DNA of 64,000 nt from Saccharicrinis carchari (GTDB lineage: Bacteria; Bacteroidota; Bacteroidia; Bacteroidales; Marinilabiliaceae): NCBI RefSeq assembly GCF_900182605.1, contig NZ_FXTB01000001.1:434001-498000 (forward strand), in the 5' to 3' direction. A program made the translations under genes and the position numbers. Positions 17,181 through 25,991 of the stretch are shown piece after piece. Numbering within the stretch: the first letter of the stretch is position 1; every line of letters starts with the position of its first letter. The notes under the pieces were generated by a model, which made no database searches, was not told the DNA's origin, and worked only from the letters and a program-made list of their open reading frames with translations.

Positions 17181-18131
17181 TCATTGAGGTGACTTTAAAA
17201 TACGATCAAAATATTCTATCGTTTTTATCAAGCCTTCTTTCAGCTCTACTTTTGGCGTCCAATTGTCTAATTCTTTTTGCGCCAAGGTAATATCTGGCTG
17301 TCGTTGGCTTGGGTCATCTTCGGGCAAAGGCATAAAGGTGAGTTTGGATTGCGTGCCCGTTAATGCAATAACCTGTTGAGCCAGTTCGAGCATGGTAAAT
17401 TCATTGGGATTGCCAATGTTTACCGGTCCCAAAAAATCATCTCTCGAATTCATCATCCGAATGGTTCCCTCTACCAGATCGTCAACGTATTGGAAACTGC
17501 GCGTTTGTTTTCCGTCGCCAAAAATGGTAATGTCTTGTCCTTTGAGCGCCTGCACAATGAAATTGGATACCACGCGCCCATCGTTGGGGTGCATGCGGGG
17601 GCCGTAGGTGTTAAAAATTCGGATTACCTTAATGGCCACTTTGTTTTGGGCATGGTAGTTGAAAAACAAACTTTCTGCGCACCTTTTCCCTTCGTCGTAA
17701 CAGGAGCGAATGCCTATGGGGTTTACATTACCCCAATAGTCTTCGCATTGTGGGTGCACTTCCGGATCGCCATACACCTCCGATGTGGAGGCTTGCAGTA
17801 TTTTTGCTTTGGTACGCTTGGCCAAGCCCAACATATTAATGGCACCCATCACCGATGTTTTGATGGTTTTTATGGAGTTAAACTGGTAATGAATGGGCGA
17901 TGCAGGACAAGCCAGATTATATATTTCGTCTACTTCGATGTAAAACGGATGCGTAACATCATGGCGTATCAACTCAAAGTATGGATTATCGAGCAAGTGA
18001 ATAATGTTTTGCTTATTCCCGGTAAAATAATTATCCATACAAATAACATCGTTACCTTCCTTTAGCAATCGCTCGCATAAATGGGAACCAATAAAACCCG
18101 CCCCTCCTGTTACCAATATTCTTTTTTTCAT
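17181..18131 (-). CDS. uxs: UDP-glucuronate decarboxylase (UDP-xylose synthase)
   Basis: NAD-dependent extended short-chain dehydrogenase that decarboxylates UDP-glucuronate to UDP-xylose. It is 316 residues. The Rossmann motif is [12 protein letters not shown] (7-18), and [13 protein letters not shown] (116-128) carries the Ser/Thr site. The UXS signature [19 protein letters not shown] (132-150) holds the Tyr145/Lys149 pair. These segments distinguish UXS from RfbB and GalE relatives. Its substrate is supplied by the neighbouring ugd. Confidence 0.92.
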   Translation of the reverse strand: MKKRILVTGGAGFIGSHLCERLLKEGNDVICMDNYFTGNKQNIIHLLDNPYFELIRHDVTHPFYIEVDEIYNLACPASPIHYQFNSIKTIKTSVMGAINMLGLAKRTKAKILQASTSEVYGDPEVHPQCEDYWGNVNPIGIRSCYDEGKRCAESLFFNYHAQNKVAIKVIRIFNTYGPRMHPNDGRVVSNFIVQALKGQDITIFGDGKQTRSFQYVDDLVEGTIRMMNSRDDFLGPVNIGNPNEFTMLELAQQVIALTGTQSKLTFMPLPEDDPSQRQPDITLAQKELDNWTPKVELKEGLIKTIEYFDRILKSPQ

Positions 18132-18325
18132 TTTTTTTAGATTAGATAAGAGACGGTTTGATAATCCCCGTACCGCTGAAAATTTAGCGGAGGAGCAAGA
18201 TAATAGACTTTGCCTATAGAGCTGCCAAGTTTTTTGTCTCTCGCTTTTTAATTAATCTTAGTGTGTTTTTAATCCAAATGCCTGATACGTAATTTTTATA
18301 TTAAAAACTCTTATCGCCAACTCTC

Positions 18326-19660
18326 TTATTTCATTGGATGTCTGGCCTTGCGTCCGATGCTGTAATACGAAAAACCGTTTTCAACCATTTCGTTAGGGTC
18401 GTAGATATTTCTGCCATCGAATATCACCTTATTTTTAACCAGCTTGTCTATTACCTTAAAGTTGGGAATACGAAATTCGGGCCATTCGGTAATTACAACA
18501 AGTGCGTCCGCATCAATGAGCACATCGTAGGGATCATCGCCATAGAATATTTTATCGCCTAATATACGCTTAGCCTCATCCATAGCTACCGGGTCGTATG
18601 CTTTTATACTGGCCCCCATTTTAATCAACTCATCTATAATAACCAGGGCCGGTGCCTCGCGCATATCGTCGGTTTTTGGTTTAAACGATAATCCCCACAA
18701 AGCAAAAGTCATTTGACTCAGGTTACTTCCAAAATGTTCTTTTATTTTGCTAACAAGCACATGCTTTTGTGCATCGTTAACATCTTCTACAGCTTGTAAT
18801 ACCCTAAGTTTGTAGCCATAGTCGGCCGCGGTTTTAATTACCGCCTTTACATCTTTAGGAAAGCACGAACCACCATATCCCGCACCGGCATAGATAAACT
18901 TATTGCCTATCCGCGAATCTGAGCCAATGCCATCGCGCACCGAAGAAATATCGGCTCCCACAATCTCGCACAGGTTGGCCATATCGTTTATAAAACTAAT
19001 TTTGGTAGCCAGCATGGCGTTGGCGGCATATTTGGTCATTTCGGCCGATGGAATATCCATAAATATGATGGGATGCCCGTTCAGTAAAAAGGGTTTGTAC
19101 AGTCGGCTCATCATTTTTTGGGCTTTTTCTGATTCGGTGCCTACCACTATGCGATCCGGTTTCAGGAAATCCTGGATAGCGTTGCCTTCCTTTAAAAACT
19201 CCGGGTTAGAAGCGACATCAAAATCCAATTCAACACCTCTCTTTTCCAGTTCGTCAGTTATAGCGGCTTTAACTTTTTTAGCAGTGCCTATGGGTACGGT
19301 ACTTTTGGTAACAATAACCATATAATGATCCATGTGCTTACCAATTTGTCTGGCTACATCCAGCACATATTTAAGATCCGCACTTCCATCCTCATCAGGC
19401 GGTGTACCCACCGCAATAAAAACAACCTCCGATTGTTCAATCGCCTCTTTTAAACTGGTGGTGAATAACAATCTGCCCTTTTCAATATTGTTGTGCACCA
19501 TGGTTTCTAAACCCGGTTCATAAATAGGTATTATACCTTTTTTTAATGCATTAATTTTTTTTTCATTCACATCAACGCAAGTAACCGTTATGCCTACATC
19601 AGCAAAGCATGTTCCGGAGACTAATCCTACATATCCGGTTCCAACAATAGAAATTTTCAT
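18326..19660 (-). CDS. ugd: UDP-glucose 6-dehydrogenase
   Basis: Oxidises UDP-glucose to UDP-glucuronate in two NAD+-dependent steps. It is 444 residues. The N-terminal NAD motif is GTGYVGLVSGTCFA (7-20). The catalytic Cys is C266 in YGGSCFPKD. SNPEFLKEGNAIQDFL and the C-terminal UDP-binding region (FKPKTDDMREAP, FDGRNIYDP) follow. It is upstream of uxs on the same strand (194-base gap), which together give a UDP-glucose to UDP-xylose route. Confidence 0.96.
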   Translation of the reverse strand: MKISIVGTGYVGLVSGTCFADVGITVTCVDVNEKKINALKKGIIPIYEPGLETMVHNNIEKGRLLFTTSLKEAIEQSEVVFIAVGTPPDEDGSADLKYVLDVARQIGKHMDHYMVIVTKSTVPIGTAKKVKAAITDELEKRGVELDFDVASNPEFLKEGNAIQDFLKPDRIVVGTESEKAQKMMSRLYKPFLLNGHPIIFMDIPSAEMTKYAANAMLATKISFINDMANLCEIVGADISSVRDGIGSDSRIGNKFIYAGAGYGGSCFPKDVKAVIKTAADYGYKLRVLQAVEDVNDAQKHVLVSKIKEHFGSNLSQMTFALWGLSFKPKTDDMREAPALVIIDELIKMGASIKAYDPVAMDEAKRILGDKIFYGDDPYDVLIDADALVVITEWPEFRIPNFKVIDKLVKNKVIFDGRNIYDPNEMVENGFSYYSIGRKARHPMK

Positions 19661-19996
19661 ACGTTTAATTTTATTAGGTAAAGTGTTGATATCGAATGTA
19701 CTTTGTTGCTTTTATCTGAAGTACGCAGGCTAGGTATCATCTGATAGTTGCCTTATTCGCTATCTAATAAAACTCAAAAGTAAAGAATTTTGGCAATTAT
19801 AAAATAAAGGAGAAATTTTAATATGTCAATGTATTTTGTTTTTAGGCAAAAAAATAACTGTAATCTATTTATATTCACGCGTATGCGTTTGTTTTATTTG
19901 TGCTAACCATTTATTAGGAATAATATTTTTTTTAAGAGCAACCATTTTTAATTATTTACGTCATAATTCCAAAACATTCAACCTTTAAACTAACTT
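19661..19996. other. divergent intergenic region between ugd and the VWA lipoprotein gene
   Basis: 336 AT-rich bases without an ORF. On the minus strand TACTTTTG (19782-19775) matches TAnnTTTG and could serve ugd with a leader of about 110 bases. On the plus strand TTTG-rich sequence near 19885-19905 may hold the promoter of the VWA gene but does not match well. Confidence 0.4.
19775..19782 (-). promoter_or_regulatory. candidate -7 element for ugd
   Basis: Minus-strand TACTTTTG matches the Bacteroidota -7 consensus. No clear -33 partner is seen. Confidence 0.3.
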
Positions 19997-21226
19997 ATGA
20001 TGAATTTTAAACTTTGGAATTTTATTGTTACGGTATTCTTTCTGTTTATTGTTTATGCTTGCGAACCCGATAACGAACCCGGTTTAAGTGATGAATACAC
20101 CAGTGATAAAACAGGGTATGCTATGTTTAACGATGCGCGGGGTTCCTCAGGTGGGAGTGCCACTGGTGGGGGATCCTCAACAGGTAGCGGCGGCACCAAT
20201 CAGGGCAACAATGCCGGATTGATCACGGCAGGCGAATGGAACGACCTGGATAATTGGGTTTACTGGAGTGAATTGATAATTGGACAGGATTATTCAAAAA
20301 TGCCTGATTATTGGGGATTTTACACCCAAAACCGGATTTCTGTTGTGCTAACCACGAACGGTAGCCCGGCAGTGGATACCAAGCTTGAACTGAAAAAGAA
20401 AGGGCAAACCGTTTGGAGATCAAAAACGGATAACATGGGGAGAGCTGAGCTTTGGATAGCCTTGTTTCAAAAAGATAATTCACTAAATATGTCGGACTAT
20501 GACCTCTATGTAAATGGAAATAAGGTGAACCGGAACCTTACTTTGTTTGAAAATGGTGTTAATAAAATAAATATCACTTCCGCGACATCGGTTTCTGATA
20601 GGGTGGAGCTGGCTTTTGTGGTGGATGCTACAGGTTCCATGGGCGATGAAATGGAGTTTTTGAAGGACGATTTGAAGGATGTGGTGCAAAAAGTTTTGAA
20701 GGGCAAAACAAACCTTGATGTGTTTACGTCCACCGTGTTTTACAGGGATCAGGGCGATGAATACCTGGTAAAAAAGTCTGGTTTTACCTCGGATATTAAT
20801 TCAACGGTTAATTTTATCGCAAAGCAGCGGGCCGACGGTGGAGGCGATTTTCCGGAGGCGGTGCATACGGCACTCAAAACCGCTTTCAACGAGTTGCAAT
20901 GGTCTGATAAGGCAAAAGCACGCATTGCATTTTTATTGCTAGACGCACCGCCGCATTATACTTCCGAAATTATTGCCGAAGTGCAGCAACAAACGCTTCG
21001 CGCTGCAGAAAAAGGTATTAAGATCATACCTGTAACAGCCAGCGGAATAGATAAGGAAACGGAATTTTTGATGCGTTTTATGGCCATGGCCACCAATGGA
21101 ACCTACATTTTCATCACCAACGACAGCGGAATTGGCAACCACCATATCCAAGCCAGCGTAGGCGATTACGAAGTAGAATTGCTCAATGATTTGCTGGTAC
21201 GCCTGATCCGTAAATACAGCAATTGA
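19997..21226 (+). CDS. VWA domain lipoprotein
   Basis: A 409-residue protein with a lipoprotein signal (FLFIVYAC, lipid-bearing Cys22). A Gly/Ser/Thr-rich linker (about 49-73) leads to an Ig- or CNA-B-like segment (110-195) and then a von Willebrand A domain from about residue 203. The MIDAS metal motif is D-x-T-x-S (Asp210, Thr212, Ser214 in FVVDATGSMGDEM), with Thr in place of the more common Ser. The later Asp loop is LLDAPPHY. It is expected on the periplasmic or outer face, binding a protein ligand. The following two genes are on the same strand but 340 bases away. Confidence 0.85.
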   Translation: MMNFKLWNFIVTVFFLFIVYACEPDNEPGLSDEYTSDKTGYAMFNDARGSSGGSATGGGSSTGSGGTNQGNNAGLITAGEWNDLDNWVYWSELIIGQDYSKMPDYWGFYTQNRISVVLTTNGSPAVDTKLELKKKGQTVWRSKTDNMGRAELWIALFQKDNSLNMSDYDLYVNGNKVNRNLTLFENGVNKINITSATSVSDRVELAFVVDATGSMGDEMEFLKDDLKDVVQKVLKGKTNLDVFTSTVFYRDQGDEYLVKKSGFTSDINSTVNFIAKQRADGGGDFPEAVHTALKTAFNELQWSDKAKARIAFLLLDAPPHYTSEIIAEVQQQTLRAAEKGIKIIPVTASGIDKETEFLMRFMAMATNGTYIFITNDSGIGNHHIQASVGDYEVELLNDLLVRLIRKYSN

Positions 21227-21566
21227 AAAAACAAACTAATTGATAGGCGAGGGGCCTATCGGTGCCGGCCTGACTAACAAAATTGCTGAGGGCATGCGGG
21301 AGGTGTTAAGGAAGCAATAATTGGGAAGTTGTTTTAAGGTGACTTTAAACGAATCATAGCGTATCTATTTGATTTTGCAATTTTACATTTTAATTCCGAA
21401 TGCAGCAGATTCATCGTCTTAGTCAATCAAAAGTTGTACTATGGGGGAGCTTATTTTTTTATTCATGTACATTCATCAGCACTATAAGCCGAAATGTTAA
21501 TAGAGGGGTTTGGTATGGATGGTTTTCATTGACATAGCCCGAAAGATGTTTTATATTGGGTAATAA
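21227..21566. other. intergenic region downstream of the VWA gene
   Basis: 340 bases. It contains a 7-bp hairpin (GATAGGC at 21242-21248 with GCCTATC at 21254-21260) without a T-run. A 26-codon open stretch (21240-21320) reads protein-like but lacks an ATG. No gene is supported. Confidence 0.4.
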
Positions 21567-21590
21567 ATGTATCCAATAAATTTATGTTGT

Positions 21591-21944
21591 ATGATGTATT
21601 TAATAAATGTCAGTAGGAGGTCTTTACTTTCCATAGTTATTACTCTTTTACTTGCTTCATGTTATTCCGTACGATTCATGACTACAGAGGGGGTTCCCGA
21701 ACCTGATCCCAATAACGATTGTGAATGCTACTATCGCAACATGAAAGTTCACGAATTGGATACCACCATTACTATTGGAGCAATCGAAAAGGATTTTACG
21801 CTTTTACTTAAAAACTGCGAATCGGGCAGTATGGCCATTGTTGAATACAGGAGCACCCTGGGAGGAGTATTGCTGAGCGGTATCACCCTGGGCAAAAAAC
21901 GAAGGGTTAAGATTAAGTACGTGTGCAATAAAACCTCAAATTAA
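21591..21944 (+). CDS. small lipoprotein, Bor-like
   Basis: A lipoprotein signal ending in TLLLASC is followed by about 90 residues. The ATG at 21591 (or 21594) is preferred over one at 21567, because it leaves a normal basic N-terminus before the hydrophobic core. The C-terminal pattern (GGVLLSGITLGKKRRVKIKYVC) recalls the end of Bor/Iss-type lipoproteins, where a hydrophobic turn precedes a final Cys. The similarity is weak and the role unknown. It lies 6 bases before the FAD oxidase gene, so the two are probably co-transcribed. Confidence 0.65.
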   Translation: MMYLINVSRRSLLSIVITLLLASCYSVRFMTTEGVPEPDPNNDCECYYRNMKVHELDTTITIGAIEKDFTLLLKNCESGSMAIVEYRSTLGGVLLSGITLGKKRRVKIKYVCNKTSN

Positions 21945-21950
21945 ATTATC

Positions 21951-23552
21951 ATGGCCAGAACAACTGCTTATAAAAAAACAGAATGGGATACGATGCATAA
22001 TAATGGCCCTTTTCCGCTCAAATGCTTATATGTTACTGAGCTTGAACCCCAAGGAAATATTCCGGATGCAATTGATCGTTTAAACGATGCTGCCGACGAA
22101 ATCAGACGATTAATTAAGGAAACCATCGATGCCGGGCAGGGATTCCGGGCGTATGGGTCGCGCTGGTCGCTGTCCAACATTGCACACCATAAGGATAGGA
22201 TGCACTTTAACGCTAATATGAACCTTCATGTACCTTTGAAGGCGGATGATATACACCCGCAAGGTATTTATAAAGACGAAAACCTGTTTTTTTTTCAATG
22301 CGGCAATACCATCAAGGAACTCTCAAAAACATTAAACAATTACGGAAAATCGCTAAAAAGTAGCGGAGCAAGTAACGGGCAAACAATTGCCGGCTGTATT
22401 TCAACTGGTGTGCACGGTGCGGCCATTGATGCCGGTGCCATACCCGATTATGTGGTAGGTCTGAATTTAATTATTGGTCCGGAGCTACAGGATGTAGTAT
22501 ATATTGAAAGACATACCAAGCCCGCTTTGAGTGATGCGTTTGCACATAAGATAAGGGCCAGAACCATCCGTAACGATGCTTTATTTAATGCTGCTCTGGT
22601 GGGGCTGGGCTCCTTCGGCTTCATTCACGGAATAGTCATCGAGGCCGAGGACAGGTATTTATTGCGTCGTTACGTAAAAAAAGTGGATAAGGATATTGCA
22701 CTGCACCTGTCGGATACCATGGATTTTGAAAATTCGGATTTTAAAATAGATGGCGAAACAGACAGCAAGGGAAAACCATTGCGTCCTTATCATTTTAAAG
22801 TATTTATGAATCCTTATGCGGATGACCGTGAGTATGTGATAGAGATAATGTATAAAAAACCTTATGCTATCCCATATCCGGATCCACTGCCTACCATAAA
22901 AACTTCCTTGTATCGTGATTTAATTCATCTGTTGATTAAGGTATCGGAGAAGTGGCCCAAAAAAATCCCCTATTTTGTACGTAAACTTCAAAAAGCCGTT
23001 TTACCGCCGGTGGATATGGACGTTACCGGTACATTGGCCGAAATTTTTTGGGACGCGCCGTATCTGGGGCCCGCCTTTGCCTGTTCCGTAGGAGTGGATC
23101 ATACACATTCGTCTAAGGCATTAAAATTACTAGCCAACCTTGCCAAGGAAGAAGGACCCATACCGGGGATATACGCTATGCGATTTGTTAGGCAGACAGA
23201 AGCAACCCTTGGTTTCACAAAGTTTCCGCTAAGCTGTATCATAGAGATTGACGGTGTACTATGGAATAAAAGTAAAAAATTAATGAGCCTGACGGATTTT
23301 TCGCGGCGTATGATTGAAGTATTGCAGCAAGCCGGGGTACCCTTTACTGTGCATTGGGGCAAAAATATGGATTGGGGCTATCCCGGTTTAATAGATCATA
23401 TGTACGGTCAAAAGGCCAAAGAATGGAGACAGTACCGTAGTGCCTTGCTTAGCAATGAAATGGCGGAGTTTTTTTGCAACGATTTTTTGAAAACCGCAGG
23501 ACTGGCAGAGATAGTTGAAGATATTCCGAATGGCTTAATCGACCAGCTATAG
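21951..23552 (+). CDS. FAD-linked oxidase, aldonolactone oxidase-like
   Basis: A 533-residue flavoprotein with an N-terminal PCMH-type FAD-binding domain: GQGFRAYGSRWSLSNI, then SGASNGQTIAGCISTGVHGA, which contacts FAD. GLGSFGFIHGIVIEAEDRY is the typical end of the FAD domain. A C-terminal ALO-like region ends with VPFTVHWGKNMDWGYPG. It resembles L-gulono- and D-arabinono-1,4-lactone oxidases, but the substrate cannot be read from sequence. No signal peptide is seen. It follows the small lipoprotein by 6 bases. Confidence 0.8.
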   Translation: MARTTAYKKTEWDTMHNNGPFPLKCLYVTELEPQGNIPDAIDRLNDAADEIRRLIKETIDAGQGFRAYGSRWSLSNIAHHKDRMHFNANMNLHVPLKADDIHPQGIYKDENLFFFQCGNTIKELSKTLNNYGKSLKSSGASNGQTIAGCISTGVHGAAIDAGAIPDYVVGLNLIIGPELQDVVYIERHTKPALSDAFAHKIRARTIRNDALFNAALVGLGSFGFIHGIVIEAEDRYLLRRYVKKVDKDIALHLSDTMDFENSDFKIDGETDSKGKPLRPYHFKVFMNPYADDREYVIEIMYKKPYAIPYPDPLPTIKTSLYRDLIHLLIKVSEKWPKKIPYFVRKLQKAVLPPVDMDVTGTLAEIFWDAPYLGPAFACSVGVDHTHSSKALKLLANLAKEEGPIPGIYAMRFVRQTEATLGFTKFPLSCIIEIDGVLWNKSKKLMSLTDFSRRMIEVLQQAGVPFTVHWGKNMDWGYPGLIDHMYGQKAKEWRQYRSALLSNEMAEFFCNDFLKTAGLAEIVEDIPNGLIDQL

Positions 23553-23693
23553 CATTTTGTTATCAATTAAAATTTAATTAGATAAATATTAGTATTTTAA
23601 GCAAAAATATAAATCAAATGAAACAGGGCCCTACCTGCTTCTATAATATAATTTTAAAGCTGTGAATACCATAGTATTTAAATAAATAATTCG

Positions 23694-23701
23694 TACTTTT
23701 G
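23694..23701 (+). promoter_or_regulatory. -7 promoter element of rpsA
   Basis: TACTTTTG followed by CGGCA is a close match to strong Bacteroidota promoters (TAnnTTTG). The leader to the rpsA ATG would be about 47 bases. Confidence 0.6.
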
Positions 23702-23754
23702 CGGCAGTTTTAATAAATATAATGTCTAACCACTAGTAATTAATTGATTTTTAG

Positions 23755-25611
23755 ATGAGTGAAGTAAACGAAAACGACAACGCACAGGAGGTAAACGAAA
23801 CTCCTGAAGTAAAAAATGAAACGGTAACGGCTACCGAAAACACATCCGATGCAAGTTTTGACTGGGATACCTTTGAACAAGGCGAAGTATTCGGAAGTAA
23901 AAGTTCTAAAGAAGATTTGGAACAATTGTATGACAAAACCTTATCTACCATTTCCGAAAAAGAGGTGATAGAAGGAGAAGTTATTGCCTTAACAAAAAGA
24001 GAAGTTGTAATCAATATCGGTTTCAAATCAGACGGTATTGTTTCCAGAAACGAATTTCGCTACAATCCCGACTTAGCTGTTGGTGATACGGTAGAGGTTT
24101 ATGTTGAAAGTCAGGAAGACAAAAAAGGTCAGCTGGTACTTTCGCACAAAAAGGCACGTGCGCTGCGTTCATGGGATCGCGTAAACGCTGCTTTAGAGAA
24201 TGACGAGGTGATCAAAGGATACATCAAGTGCCGCACCAAAGGAGGTATGATTGTAGATGTATTTGGTATTGAGGCCTTTTTACCGGGTTCACAAATCGAT
24301 GTGAAGCCTATCCGCGACTACGATATGTACGTTGGAAAAACAATGGAGTTCAAAGTGGTTAAAATCAACCCTGAATTTAAAAACGTTGTTGTTTCGCACA
24401 AAGCACTTATTGAAGCCGAATTGGAGCAACAGAAAAAAGATATTATATCTAAACTAGAAAAAGGACAAGTACTTGAGGGTACCGTTAAAAACATTACTTC
24501 GTACGGTGTATTTATCGACCTGGGTGGTGTAGACGGATTGATTCACATCACAGATCTGTCATGGGGTCGTGTGTCGCATCCCGAAGAAGTGGTTGAGTTG
24601 GATCAAAAACTCAATGTTGTTATCCTGGATTTTGATGATGAGAAAAAACGTATTGCACTTGGCTTGAAACAGCTGACAGCCCATCCATGGGATTCGTTGA
24701 ACACCGAGCTTAAAGTAGGCGATGTGGTTAAAGGAAAAGTAGTGGTGATGGCCGATTATGGTGCATTTGTTGAAATTGCACCCGGTGTTGAAGGTTTGAT
24801 TCACGTTTCAGAAATGTCGTGGTCACAACACTTGCGAAGCGCACAGGACTTCCTAAAAGTGGGCGACGAAGTAGATGCTACCATCCTTACGCTGGATCGC
24901 GACGAGCGCAAAATGTCGCTTGGCATCAAGCAACTGAAAACAGATCCATGGGAAAAAATAGAAGAGAGCTATGCCGTTGGTTCTAAACATAAAGCCAAGG
25001 TGAGAAACTTTACCAATTTCGGTATCTTCGTTGAGATTGAAGAAGGTATTGATGGTCTTATTCACATATCTGACCTTTCGTGGACCAAAAAAATTAAACA
25101 CCCGGCCGAGTTTACTTCAATAGGTGAAGAGGTTGAGGTAGTGGTATTGGAAATTGATAAGGAAAACAGACGTTTGAGTCTGGGTCACAAACAACTCGAA
25201 GAGAACCCATGGGACGTGTTTGAAACATTGTTTACAGTGGATTCGGTACACGAGGGAACCATCATAGAATTGTTCGACAAAGGAGCAGTTATAGCGCTTC
25301 CTTATGGAGTAGAAGGTTTTGCTACCCCACGTCATTTGGTAAAAGAGGATGGCTCGCAGGCAAAAGCGGATGAGAAATTGGATTTTAAAGTTATCGAGTT
25401 CAATAAGTCTTCTAAGCGTATAATCCTTTCACATTCAAGAGTTTTTGAGGATGTTAAACGTACTGCCGAAAACACAGAAAAAGTTGAGCAGGCAAAAACA
25501 ACCAAAAAAGGTGTAAAGAAGTTGAAAGATAACTTAGAAAAGACTACATTAGGTGATATTTCTGGCTTGCAGGCACTCAAAGATAAAATGGAAGCCGACG
25601 AGAAGAATTAA
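23755..25611 (+). CDS. rpsA: 30S ribosomal protein S1
   Basis: RNA-binding ribosomal protein that recruits mRNA to the 30S subunit. This matters in Bacteroidota, where Shine-Dalgarno sequences are weak. It is 618 residues. After an acidic N-terminal extension (about 60 residues) come six S1 OB-fold repeats; repeats 3-5 are the most regular, each with an ITSYGVFIDLGGVDGLIHIT-like core. A Lys-rich tail (VEQAKTTKKGVKKLKDNLEK) closes the protein. It has its own strong promoter. Confidence 0.96.
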   Translation: MSEVNENDNAQEVNETPEVKNETVTATENTSDASFDWDTFEQGEVFGSKSSKEDLEQLYDKTLSTISEKEVIEGEVIALTKREVVINIGFKSDGIVSRNEFRYNPDLAVGDTVEVYVESQEDKKGQLVLSHKKARALRSWDRVNAALENDEVIKGYIKCRTKGGMIVDVFGIEAFLPGSQIDVKPIRDYDMYVGKTMEFKVVKINPEFKNVVVSHKALIEAELEQQKKDIISKLEKGQVLEGTVKNITSYGVFIDLGGVDGLIHITDLSWGRVSHPEEVVELDQKLNVVILDFDDEKKRIALGLKQLTAHPWDSLNTELKVGDVVKGKVVVMADYGAFVEIAPGVEGLIHVSEMSWSQHLRSAQDFLKVGDEVDATILTLDRDERKMSLGIKQLKTDPWEKIEESYAVGSKHKAKVRNFTNFGIFVEIEEGIDGLIHISDLSWTKKIKHPAEFTSIGEEVEVVVLEIDKENRRLSLGHKQLEENPWDVFETLFTVDSVHEGTIIELFDKGAVIALPYGVEGFATPRHLVKEDGSQAKADEKLDFKVIEFNKSSKRIILSHSRVFEDVKRTAENTEKVEQAKTTKKGVKKLKDNLEKTTLGDISGLQALKDKMEADEKN

Positions 25612-25637
25612 TCAGTATAACCTAAACACTTTAGCCG

Positions 25638-25991
25638 ATGGACTTTAAGATAGACAAATTAGATGGTTTCACCCTTATTCAGATTTTAAAAGAAAAGTTG
25701 GATACGCATGTAGCGCCCGCACTAAAATCTGAACTTGTTTTATTGTCGGGTAACGGGGAAAAAAATATTCTCCTGGACTTATCAAAATCAAGCTATTGCG
25801 ATTCATCGGGTTTGAGTGCTATTCTAGTAGCCAACAGGTTGTGTAAAAATGCCGACGGCGCTTTTGTATTATCCGGATTGCAACCGGCCGTGGAACGTTT
25901 AATTTCCGTTTCACAGTTGGATTCGGTTTTAACAATAGCCGCTAAAATGGAGGAGGGAGTAGAGTTAATGCGCAAAGCGATTGAAAAATAA
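25638..25991 (+). CDS. STAS domain protein (anti-sigma-factor antagonist-like)
   Basis: A 117-residue single STAS domain. The phosphorylatable Ser lies in LDLSKSSYCDSSGLSAILVA, the DSSG loop that is phosphorylated by anti-sigma kinases in SpoIIAA/RsbV relatives. The stop codon overlaps the start of RNase Z (TAATG), so translation is probably coupled. No anti-sigma kinase or PP2C phosphatase partner is present nearby. The role is unknown. Confidence 0.88.
   Translation: MDFKIDKLDGFTLIQILKEKLDTHVAPALKSELVLLSGNGEKNILLDLSKSSYCDSSGLSAILVANRLCKNADGAFVLSGLQPAVERLISVSQLDSVLTIAAKMEEGVELMRKAIEK

Noticed and set aside
17376-18065. A 229-codon open frame on the plus strand across uxs
   Set aside because: Antisense shadow of uxs; no domain and unlikely composition.
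21242-21260. 7-bp hairpin after the VWA gene as terminator
   Set aside because: No T-run follows on either strand.
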